12,389 nt of DNA from ZC4RG20 sp964518995. GTDB taxonomy: Bacteria; Pseudomonadota; Gammaproteobacteria; Steroidobacterales; Rariloculaceae. How positions within the stretch are numbered: position 1 is the first letter of the stretch; every line of letters begins with the position of its first letter. The stretch spans positions 1-12,389 of the forward strand of contig CAZFJU010000125.1 of the NCBI GenBank assembly GCA_964518995.1, given 5' to 3'. This document shows, in pieces, positions 6,908-12,389 of this stretch. The notes under the pieces were generated by a model. That model saw only the letters and a program-made list of their open reading frames with translations. It searched no databases and was not told where the DNA came from. The translations under genes and the position numbers were made by a program.

Positions 6908-8155
6908 TTACGCCGCCGAAGGCGATGCCCAGACGGCGCGAATCGCCTCGATGCGACGGCTGCGCAACGCGTCGCCGAGCGCTTCGCCCGCGTGGCCGGC
7001 CGCAACCAGCGCCCGGACGTCGACGTCCCGGGCGGCGGCGAACGCCCGACGAAAGCGCTCGGCTTGCGGATAGGGCTGATTCTCTAGCCCCTTTCGGCCG
7101 CGCGCGTCGGCCTCGCAGGCGATCAGAAACGCATCGAAGCGCTCCGGCCGCCGGAACGCGTCGACGGCATCGAGCAGCTTAAGCACCGTCGACGGGCGCA
7201 GATCGGTCGACCGGTGGACCGTGCCGTGATGCCGCGCGACGTGCATTGCCAGGTCGCGATACGCGCGCGGCACGGGCAGCCGTTCGCAAAGCTCCTCGAG
7301 CAGGGCCACCGAGCGCTCCTCGTGACCGTGGTGGCTGGGCAGGATTTCGGCCGGCGTCGTGCCCTTGCCGAGATCATGGCCCAGCAGTGCGAAAGTGACG
7401 GTCGGATCGCAGCCGGATAGCTCGGCCGCCATCCGCATCGTCATCAGCACATGCACGCCCGTGTCGATTTCCGGATGCCAGCGCTCCGGCTGCGGCACGC
7501 CGAATAGCGCCTCGACCTCCGGGAATATCTTTGCAAGGGCTCCGCATTCGCGTAGCACCTCGAAATAGATATGCGGGCTCCGGGTGCCGAGGGCGCGCGC
7601 CGTCTCCTTCCAAACCCGCTCGGGTCGCAGCGCATCCACTTCGCCGTTCGTGACCATGCTGCGCATCAATGCCATCGTCTCGTCCGCGACGCGAAAGCCG
7701 AGCTCGTGCAGATCCGCCGCGAAGCGTGCGGCCCGCAGCACGCGCACGGGATCCTCGCGGAAAGCGTCCGAGACGTGGCGCAGCAAACGGTGCTCGAGGT
7801 CCTCGCGGCCGCCCCACGGGTCGACGAGCCGCCCGCTGCGGTCGCGGGCGATCGCGTTGATCGTCAGATCGCGCCGCTCGAGGTCCTGCTCCACGGTGAT
7901 CGACGGCGACGTGTCGAAACTGAACCCGGTGTAGCCGGGGCCGGTCTTACGCTCTGTACGGGCCAATGCGTATTCCTCGCCGGTTTCCGGGTGCAGGAAC
8001 ACGGGGAAATCCTTGCCCACCTGCTTGAAGCCGAGCGCGCGCATCTCGTCCGGCCGCGCCCCGACCACGAGCCAATCGCGCTCGCGGACAGGGCGGCTGA
8101 GAAGCTCGTCACGAATCGCGCCGCCAACTTCGTAAATGTCCATGGAGTCGATCAT
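6908..8155 (-). CDS. cca: Multifunctional CCA-adding tRNA nucleotidyltransferase with HD domain
   Basis: A 415-residue class II enzyme that builds and repairs the 3'-CCA end of tRNAs. The N-terminal nucleotidyltransferase shows VGGAIRD (10-16), RERDWLVVG (24-32), DFPVFLHPETGEEYALARTE (49-68), RRDLTINAIA (94-103) and EDPVRVLRAARF (134-145). The base-selecting and body regions include RPERVWKE and CGALAKIFPEVEALFGVPQP. The C-terminal HD phosphohydrolase has ALLGHDLGKG (H260, D261) and SHHGHE; in E. coli this domain adds phosphatase, 2'-nucleotidase and phosphodiesterase activities. The first carboxylate of the metal-binding pair is Glu25 rather than the E. coli Asp (D21), with D27 retained. The ATG at 8155 has GAG close upstream; ATG 8143 is an alternative four residues in. 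In Pseudomonas cca directly follows folK; here two genes intervene. Confidence 0.98.
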   Translation of the reverse strand: MIDSMDIYEVGGAIRDELLSRPVRERDWLVVGARPDEMRALGFKQVGKDFPVFLHPETGEEYALARTERKTGPGYTGFSFDTSPSITVEQDLERRDLTINAIARDRSGRLVDPWGGREDLEHRLLRHVSDAFREDPVRVLRAARFAADLHELGFRVADETMALMRSMVTNGEVDALRPERVWKETARALGTRSPHIYFEVLRECGALAKIFPEVEALFGVPQPERWHPEIDTGVHVLMTMRMAAELSGCDPTVTFALLGHDLGKGTTPAEILPSHHGHEERSVALLEELCERLPVPRAYRDLAMHVARHHGTVHRSTDLRPSTVLKLLDAVDAFRRPERFDAFLIACEADARGRKGLENQPYPQAERFRRAFAAARDVDVRALVAAGHAGEALGDALRSRRIEAIRAVWASPSAA

Positions 8156-8188
8156 ATCTCACGGTTTGACATGATAAGGTGGCGCGCC

Positions 8189-9256
8189 ATGCGAACGCTG
8201 ATCCTGATCGGGCTGCTCGCAGTCAGCTCGATGTTGCAAGGCTGCGCGCTGCCGTTTTACTGGCAGGCCATCGGCGGCCAGCTCGAGCTGTTGCGCAAGC
8301 GCACGCCGATCGAGAACGTGTTGACCGACCCGAAGGTGGATGAGCACGTGCGCGCGACGCTGGCTCGCGTTCCCGAGATCCGCCGCTTTGCCGCGGAAGA
8401 GCTGCTGCTGCCAGACAACCAGAGCTATACGACGTACGTGGATTTGGGGCGGCCGTACGTCGTTTTCAACGTGGTCGCGACAGAGGAGTTCTCCGTCAAC
8501 CCAAAGCGCTGGTGTTATCCGTTTACCGGCTGCGTGGGCTATCGCGGGTTCTTCAGCCGGGAGCGGGCCGAGCGCTTTCGCGATGCGCTCGCGCAGGATG
8601 GGCTCGACACCTATCTCGGCGGCGCTATGGCTTACTCGACCCTCGGCTATTTTGCGGATCCGATCCTCAACACGATGGTCGTCGGCGGCGAGACGGCGGT
8701 CGCGTCGATCCTGTTTCACGAGCTTGCGCATCAGGTCGTGTACATCAAGGACGACAGCTCGCTCAGCGAGGCCTTCGCGAGCGCGGTTGAAGAGTATGGG
8801 ACCGAGCTGTGGCTCGAGCGCCATGCCGATCCGGCCGTGCTCGAGCAATACCGGCGAAGGATCCGTTATCGCCTCGAATTCGGGGCGCTGGTCGCAAGCC
8901 AGCAGAATCGTCTCCGGGATGTGTTCGCCGAAGATTTACCGCCCGCCGAGATGCGCCTCCGCAAGGCCGACGCGTATGCGCTCATGCGCGAGGATTATGC
9001 GCGGCTCCGAGCGGCGTGGGGCGGGGCGACGGTCTACGACCGCTGGTTCGATCAGCCCTTGAACAATGCGATGCTCGCGTCGGTCGCGACCTACCGGCGC
9101 TGGCTGCCGACGCTCAAGGCGCGCTTGCGCGAGATCGGTCCGGCACAGTTCTATGCGGAGATGACCGAGCTGGCCGAGATGTCGAGCATCAGCCGCGAGC
9201 TGATGCTCGAGTCATGGCAGAACGAGCGCGAGCCGGACCTGATCGCCGAGACCTAG
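8189..9256 (+). CDS. Lipoprotein zinc metallopeptidase, putative aminopeptidase family (PF10023-like)
   Basis: A 355-residue protein matching the family annotated as putative aminopeptidase. The N-terminus MRTLILIGLLAVSSM is a signal peptide ending in LQGC, so C19 is the likely lipidated cysteine and the mature protein would be membrane-anchored in the periplasm. Family hallmarks follow: FYWQAIGGQLELLRKRTPIE (23-42), YPFTGCVGYRGFF (110-122), AYSTLGYFADPI (148-159) and the zinc motif HELAH (177-181), with SEAFASAVEEYG after it (E194 a probable third ligand). C109 and C115 could form a disulfide. The ATG at 8189 has AAGGTGG six bases upstream; a longer in-frame reading toward 7571 lies inside the opposite-strand cca and is rejected. 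No substrate is established that I know of, so peptidase activity is inferred from HExxH. It is divergent from cca with a 33-bp gap. Confidence 0.9.
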   Translation: MRTLILIGLLAVSSMLQGCALPFYWQAIGGQLELLRKRTPIENVLTDPKVDEHVRATLARVPEIRRFAAEELLLPDNQSYTTYVDLGRPYVVFNVVATEEFSVNPKRWCYPFTGCVGYRGFFSRERAERFRDALAQDGLDTYLGGAMAYSTLGYFADPILNTMVVGGETAVASILFHELAHQVVYIKDDSSLSEAFASAVEEYGTELWLERHADPAVLEQYRRRIRYRLEFGALVASQQNRLRDVFAEDLPPAEMRLRKADAYALMREDYARLRAAWGGATVYDRWFDQPLNNAMLASVATYRRWLPTLKARLREIGPAQFYAEMTELAEMSSISRELMLESWQNEREPDLIAET

Positions 9257-9308
9257 CCCACCCGCAGCGGGCGGACTCGCACGTGCCGCAGTAGACGTCC
9301 GAGCGCTT

Positions 9309-10268
9309 TCACGTCACGTCGGCCGGGAGCACCGCTCGCGCGGAGCCCCGGGGCGCAAGATACCTCGGCACGATGACATTCATGGGCTGCGGCTCGATAC
9401 CGAGGCTCGCGAAGCCGTTCTCGCGGCACAGCCCTGGGACGGCGAGTGATGCGAAGTTATCGAGCGAGAAGGGTTTACCTGGAAGGAACTCACCGACCCA
9501 CGCCTGCATGCGGCCGAGCGACTTCGGCAGCGGCACGACGGCACGCCTAAGACCGAGTTGGCGCTGCACATAGCGCACGACTTCCTCGAGAGAGTAGACA
9601 TCGGGCCCGCACAAATCGTAGTCGCGGCCGAACGTGTGGCTGTCCTCGAGCGCGGCCATGAACGCGCGAGCGACATCGTCGACGTAGACCGGCGTCATTC
9701 TCGAGTCGGCGCACGCGAGCGGTAGAACCGGCAAGCGTCTCAGCAGCGTCGCGAATCGGTTGGTGAAGGAGTCGCTCGGACCGAAGATGACGGACGGCCG
9801 GAAGATCGTCGCCGCAATATCGCGCCCTTCGGTGCGGATCGTCTGCTCGGCTTGGCCTTTCGTACGCAGGTAATGGCTCGGACCGCGCTCTGCATTGGCT
9901 TTCAACGCGCTCATCTGTAACAGCCGCGGGACGCCGGCTGTCCGGCACGCACGCAGCAGCTTCTCGACGAGATCGACGTGCGCATGCCGGAATCCGCTGC
10001 CGTCGCGGCCGCGTTCGTTCAGGATGCCGACCAGATTGATGACGGCATCCGTGCCGCGCAGCAGCCGCGCGAGCACGCGCTCGTCGTGAATGTCCGCACC
10101 GATCAGCTCGACGCCGGGGAACACGAGCAGATCGCGGTGACGCTGCGTACGGCGGCTCGGGACCGTCACGCGATAGCCGGCTCTTACGAGATGATTGATC
10201 AGCGTGCGGCCGACAAAACCCGTTCCGCCGAGCATACAAACGGTTCGAGGTGGAGGCTTGACCGTCAT
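9309..10268 (-). CDS. NDUFA9-like NAD(P)-binding protein (atypical short-chain dehydrogenase)
   Basis: A 319-residue atypical short-chain dehydrogenase of the group that includes mitochondrial complex I subunit NDUFA9. The Rossmann motif TVCMLGGTGFVGR lies at 9-21, followed by DAVINLVGILNERG (74-87), LLQMSALKANAERGPSHYLR (116-135), RPSVIFGP (157-164) and MTPVYVDDVARAF. The triad positions are all filled: S120, Y133 and K137 in SHYLRTKGQAE. It has no clear signal peptide or membrane span. The ATG at 10268 fits the family start just before the nucleotide-binding loop; longer reading adds an Arg-rich segment without homology. AGGGGAT lies upstream but somewhat far. It follows degQ by 55 bp on the same strand and may be co-transcribed. 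Many bacteria have such proteins without any shown role in complex I; quinone or sugar-related oxidoreductase roles are possible. Confidence 0.88.
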   Translation of the reverse strand: MTVKPPPRTVCMLGGTGFVGRTLINHLVRAGYRVTVPSRRTQRHRDLLVFPGVELIGADIHDERVLARLLRGTDAVINLVGILNERGRDGSGFRHAHVDLVEKLLRACRTAGVPRLLQMSALKANAERGPSHYLRTKGQAEQTIRTEGRDIAATIFRPSVIFGPSDSFTNRFATLLRRLPVLPLACADSRMTPVYVDDVARAFMAALEDSHTFGRDYDLCGPDVYSLEEVVRYVQRQLGLRRAVVPLPKSLGRMQAWVGEFLPGKPFSLDNFASLAVPGLCRENGFASLGIEPQPMNVIVPRYLAPRGSARAVLPADVT

Positions 10269-10323
10269 GATTGGCGAAAATCCCCTACGAGGAAATGAAA
10301 CAAAACAGAAGAACGAACGGACG

Positions 10324-11748
10324 TCAGCGCGGCGGGAGCGTGATCGATAAACTGCGTCCGTCGCGCGCCACATCGAGCATCACGCTGTCCGCTTCGGCGA
10401 CGATCGCGACCGCCTCGTCGGCTGTAGCGACCGGCTGCTCGTTGATACGCGTGATGACGTCGCCCGCACGGAGCCCGCGGCGGGCGGCATCGCTATTCGG
10501 CTCGACGCCGCGCACGAGCAGGCCCGCGGGCTCGGCATCGCTCGGCAGCGCTTCGATCTCGACGCCTTCGAGGATCAACAGCGGCTGGACGGGAACGGCC
10601 AGCAGCCGCGTCGCTTCGGCGGCCTCGCCGAGCGTCGCTTCCAGGCTCATCGGTGTGCCGTCGCGCAGGACGCCGATGCGCACCTGCTCGCCGGGCGGAT
10701 GCAGGCCGATGGCCGCGCGCAGAGCGCCGGCATCGCGCACGGGCGAGTCGTTGACGCTGACGATGACGTCGTCGACTTGAAGCCCGGCCTTGGCCGCGGC
10801 CGTATCCGGAGCGACCTGCACGATCACGGCGCCGCGCGTCGTCTCGAGCCCGCGCGTCGCGGCGAGATCGGGCGTCACCGTATTGATGGAGACGCCGAGC
10901 GCACCGCGCCGAACCGTGCCCGTCGCTACCAGCTCGCTCATCACGTAGCGGGCCATGTTGACCGGAATCGCGAAGCCGATACCGATGTTGCCGCCGCTGC
11001 GCGAAAGGATCGCCGAGTTGATGCCGAGCAGCTCGCCATTGAGGCCGACGAGCGCGCCGCCCGAGTTACCGGGATTGATCGACGCATCCGTCTGAATGAA
11101 GTCTTCGTACGCGCCTTGATCGGGGCTGATGCTGCTGCGGCCGAGGCCGCTGACGATCCCGGATGTCACGGTATGCGACAAACCGAACGGGTTGCCGATC
11201 GCGACGACGAAATCGCCGACGCGCGCGTGGTCGGAATCGCCGAAGTCGATCTGCGCAAGATTGGCAGCGTCGATCTTCAACACCGCGAGATCGGATTGCA
11301 CGTCCGAGCCGAGCACCTCGCCGGTCGTGCTGCGGCCATCGAACAGCGTGACCGTGATGCGCTCGGCGTTAGCGACGACGTGATGATTCGTCAGCACATA
11401 GCCCTCGCTCGCATCCACGATCACACCCGACCCCGAGCTCTGCACGGCTCGCTCGCCCTGCTCCGGCAGGAAGCGGCGAAACACCGGGTCGTCGCTGAAC
11501 GGCAGGTTGACCCGGCCGCTGATCGAGATATTGACGACGGCGGGCGACACGCGCTCGATCATCGGGGCGAGAGACGGCACCTCGCTCGGCAGTTGGCCTG
11601 CGGCGAGGCTCGGCAGCGCTGCGAGCGCAACCAGGAGCCCGCGTCGTGCGGTGCTGCCGACGGAGGCCAAGCGGCTGGCTCGAAAAATCATAGGCGTTAC
11701 CGTCGCTCGTATCGTTGACACCGGCACAGCAGCCCGGCGTGCTGCCAT
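10324..11748 (-). CDS. degQ: Periplasmic serine endoprotease of the DegQ/DegP (HtrA) family
   Basis: A 474-residue HtrA protease acting on misfolded envelope proteins. After a hydrophobic segment, LLVALAALPSLAAG (38-51), comes mature protein starting near QLPSEVPSLAPMIERVSPAV. The trypsin-like domain carries the triad H123 (LTNHHVV), D153 (SDLAVLKI) and S229 (PGNSGGALVG). PDZ1 spans about 280-370 (RGALGVSI, AGLQVDDVIVSVND) and PDZ2 about 400-470 (RRGLRAGDVITRINEQPV). Length and the two PDZ domains fit DegQ/DegP; choosing DegQ over DegP is tentative. The ATG at 11748 has GGAGG eight bases upstream, but it gives a long 37-residue n-region. The internal ATG at 11691 would give a more ordinary signal peptide but lacks a good ribosome-binding site. 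The gene is divergent from the ribonucleotide reductase and precedes the NDUFA9-like gene. Confidence 0.95.
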   Translation of the reverse strand: MAARRAAVPVSTIRATVTPMIFRASRLASVGSTARRGLLVALAALPSLAAGQLPSEVPSLAPMIERVSPAVVNISISGRVNLPFSDDPVFRRFLPEQGERAVQSSGSGVIVDASEGYVLTNHHVVANAERITVTLFDGRSTTGEVLGSDVQSDLAVLKIDAANLAQIDFGDSDHARVGDFVVAIGNPFGLSHTVTSGIVSGLGRSSISPDQGAYEDFIQTDASINPGNSGGALVGLNGELLGINSAILSRSGGNIGIGFAIPVNMARYVMSELVATGTVRRGALGVSINTVTPDLAATRGLETTRGAVIVQVAPDTAAAKAGLQVDDVIVSVNDSPVRDAGALRAAIGLHPPGEQVRIGVLRDGTPMSLEATLGEAAEATRLLAVPVQPLLILEGVEIEALPSDAEPAGLLVRGVEPNSDAARRGLRAGDVITRINEQPVATADEAVAIVAEADSVMLDVARDGRSLSITLPPR

Positions 11749-11855
11749 TGTAATGGCCTCCGTTTGAAAAGGCTGTAACGCGCTTGCGCCGTGTGACCGC
11801 CGGCTTGCGGTGAATTTCCTGTGTATAGATAGGGGAATAGCTGTTGACGAGCGGT

Positions 11856-11871
11856 ACACAACATCTTGTGT
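11856..11871. promoter_or_regulatory. NrdR box 1 (distal)
   Basis: ACACAACATCTTGTGT is a palindrome with perfect six-base arms and fits the NrdR-box pattern ACACwATATATwGTGT at 14 of 16 positions. NrdR is the ATP/dATP-sensing zinc-finger repressor of ribonucleotide reductase genes. This box lies 113 bp upstream of the proposed reductase -35 and 108 bp upstream of the degQ ATG. The match is seen directly; binding is inferred. Confidence 0.7.
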
Positions 11872-11983
11872 GTCCTCGGCGAATTCAAATGGTCGTGAGC
11901 GAACGCCGCAAAGGGCAGCGTGAGCCATCGTAAGCCATTGTTTTTAAGGCATATAGGTAGGCGTGCCGAGACCGGGTTCACAC

Positions 11984-12012
11984 TTGACACGCACCGAGCC
12001 CAAGCCTAGTCT
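11984..12012 (+). promoter_or_regulatory. Candidate promoter of the ribonucleotide reductase gene
   Basis: A perfect -35 TTGACA (11984-11989) is followed after 17 bases by TAGTCT (12007-12012), which keeps the key T1, A2 and T6 of the -10. Transcription would begin near 12019, so NrdR box 2 would lie just downstream of the start, where bound repressor blocks polymerase. The leader would be about 140 nt. Confidence 0.5.
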
Positions 12013-12023
12013 AGTTGGCATCG

Positions 12024-12039
12024 ACACAAGATCTAGTGT
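12024..12039. promoter_or_regulatory. NrdR box 2 (promoter-proximal)
   Basis: ACACAAGATCTAGTGT fits the NrdR-box pattern at 14 of 16 positions and is identical to box 1 at 14 of 16. With one flanking base each side it is an 18-bp palindrome with a single mismatched pair, centred on AGATCT. It lies just after the proposed transcription start of the reductase gene, a normal place for a repressor site. The two boxes are 168 bp apart start to start, much more than the usual three helical turns between paired NrdR boxes. Confidence 0.75.
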
Positions 12040-12067
12040 CGGGCTTTCCGAAAAATCCGGGCTCGCA

Positions 12068-12085
12068 GGGCTGTGTACACAGTCC
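12068..12085 (+). other. Leader hairpin 1 (perfect 12-bp palindrome)
   Basis: GGGCTGTGTACACAGTCC contains the perfect palindrome CTGTGTACACAG (12071-12082). In RNA it would fold as a seven-pair stem including one G-U pair with a four-base loop. It could equally be a protein-binding site on DNA. It does not fit the NrdR pattern, since its GTGT and ACAC halves are in the opposite order. Confidence 0.45.
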
Positions 12086-12093
12086 GGGAGACG

Positions 12094-12110
12094 CTTTGCG
12101 CCGCGCAAAG
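12094..12110 (+). other. Leader hairpin 2 upstream of the reductase start
   Basis: CTTTGCGCCGCGCAAAG forms a seven-pair stem with a three-base loop, ending about 50 bases before the ATG. An alternative pairing of GCGCC (12098-12102) with GGCGC (12110-12114) excludes it. No T-run follows, so it is not an intrinsic terminator. Confidence 0.45.
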
Positions 12111-12160
12111 GCGCCTGCGGGAGCACGCGACTCTTTCGGACCTTGGGGGGAAGGGCGAAT

Positions 12161-12389
12161 ATGAGCATGGCATTCGATGTGAAGGCGACGCGCCTCGCCG
12201 ACATTCCGCTGCAGGACGCTTCGCGTGACATCTGGGACTCGAAGTACCGTCTGAAGACGAAGTCCGGCGAGCCCCTCGATCGCGATATCGAAGCGACGTA
12301 CGAGCGCGTCGCTCGCGCGCTCGCGCTCGTCGAGGCGCCCGGCAGCCGCGAAGAGTGGTATCAGCGTTTCGTCTGGGCGCTGCGACGCG
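12161..12389 (+). CDS. nrdJ: Ribonucleotide reductase large subunit, probably adenosylcobalamin-dependent (N-terminal part, cut by window edge)
   Basis: The first 76 codons are present. The protein reads MSMAFDVKATRLADIPLQDA, then SRDIWDSKYRLKTKSGEPLD, RDIEATYERVARALALVEAP, and EEWYQRFVWALRR. The DIWDSKYRL and ERVARALA blocks match the N-terminus of adenosylcobalamin-dependent ribonucleoside-diphosphate reductases, which make all four deoxyribonucleotides by a B12 radical without a separate radical subunit. No ATP-cone is seen at the N-terminus, unlike most class I large subunits, which supports class II. The ATG at 12161 has AAGGG five bases upstream, following a G-rich run; a second ATG two codons on is possible. 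The long structured leader and the NrdR boxes fit a regulated reductase. The catalytic cysteines and the B12 site lie beyond the window, so class II is probable but unproved. Confidence 0.8.
   Translation, partial: MSMAFDVKATRLADIPLQDASRDIWDSKYRLKTKSGEPLDRDIEATYERVARALALVEAPGSREEWYQRFVWALRR

Larger units (their letters stand above)
11749..12160. other. 412-bp divergent intergenic control region between degQ and the ribonucleotide reductase gene
   Basis: No coding region is supported here. One 14-codon plus-strand frame from the ATG at 11889 lacks a ribosome-binding site and is dismissed. The region is less GC-rich than its surroundings, particularly around 11820-11960. It holds two NrdR-type palindromes, a promoter candidate for the reductase, and a leader with two stable hairpins. 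A direct repeat of AGCCAT brackets 11932-11938. I see no convincing degQ promoter; the best minus-strand candidate is TTGTGT (11856-11861) with TATTCC (11834-11839), which overlaps the first palindrome. Confidence 0.7.

Noticed and set aside
7571..8188. Upstream extension of the lipoprotein peptidase frame
   Set aside because: The extension runs antisense through cca and would bury the signal peptide and lipobox; the ATG at 8189 has a good ribosome-binding site.
9257..9308. Terminator between the peptidase and NDUFA9-like genes
   Set aside because: CCCGCAGCGGG is an inverted repeat, but the arms are separated by only one base and no T-run follows.
10699..11718. 339-codon open frame on the plus strand opposite degQ
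   Set aside because: It is antisense to a full HtrA protease with triad and PDZ motifs, has no recognisable domain, and no ribosome-binding site supports it.
11889..11933. 14-codon leader peptide in the degQ-nrd gap
   Set aside because: It has no ribosome-binding site, no run of regulatory codons, and lies upstream of the predicted promoter.
12081..12098. Possible cobalamin riboswitch (B12-box-like AGTCCGGGAGACGC)
   Set aside because: The match needs an inserted G, its 3' half departs from the B12 box, and I find none of the conserved upstream core. A B12 riboswitch would also be unexpected on a B12-dependent reductase.
1..12389. Mobile element, prophage, CRISPR or defence island
   Set aside because: All genes are recognisable chromosomal housekeeping or envelope families with uniform composition; I found no transposase, integrase, long terminal repeats, tRNA attachment site or regularly spaced repeats.

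Overview
The window is a dense, high-GC stretch of ordinary bacterial chromosome, best explained as a gammaproteobacterium outside the enteric group. The main evidence is the macromolecular-synthesis cluster (rpsU, yqeY, dnaG, rpoD) divergent from tsaD, followed by folB, folK and cca. This is the gene neighbourhood known from Pseudomonas and, with changes, from E. coli. I see no phage genes, transposase, CRISPR array, tRNA or rRNA, and codon use looks uniform throughout.

Region by region: (1) 1-2781, minus strand: rpsU, a GatB/YqeY-domain protein, dnaG and the first 64 codons of rpoD, with a promoter candidate before rpsU and another before rpoD. (2) 2885-4829, plus strand: tsaD (tRNA t6A), folB and folK (folate), tightly packed. 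plsY, which sits between tsaD and folB in related genomes, is absent here. (3) 4839-5594, minus strand: a PTR1-type pteridine reductase, convergent with folK and plausibly in the same pteridine/folate metabolism. (4) 5669-6820, plus: a MidA/NDUFAF7-type methyltransferase. (5) 6908-8155, minus: the CCA-adding enzyme with an HD domain. (6) 8189-9256, plus: a lipoprotein zinc peptidase of the putative-aminopeptidase family. (7) 9309-11748, minus: a periplasmic DegQ-type protease followed by an NDUFA9-like NAD(P)-binding protein, probably co-transcribed. (8) 11749-12160: a 412-bp divergent control region. (9) 12161 to the end: the start of a ribonucleotide reductase large subunit, most likely adenosylcobalamin-dependent.

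Most genes are housekeeping: primer synthesis, sigma factor, ribosomal protein S21, tRNA modification and 3'-end maturation, folate synthesis, envelope proteolysis and dNTP supply. The folate and nucleotide-reduction genes both feed DNA precursor synthesis, but they lie at opposite ends of the window and nothing in the sequence links their control.

I found no convincing new multi-gene system. The points most worth checking are the two nearly identical NrdR-type palindromes 168 bp apart upstream of the reductase, the structured leader between its promoter and start codon, an Arg-to-Gln change in the FolK signature motif, and the rearranged tsaD-folB-folK-cca neighbourhood.
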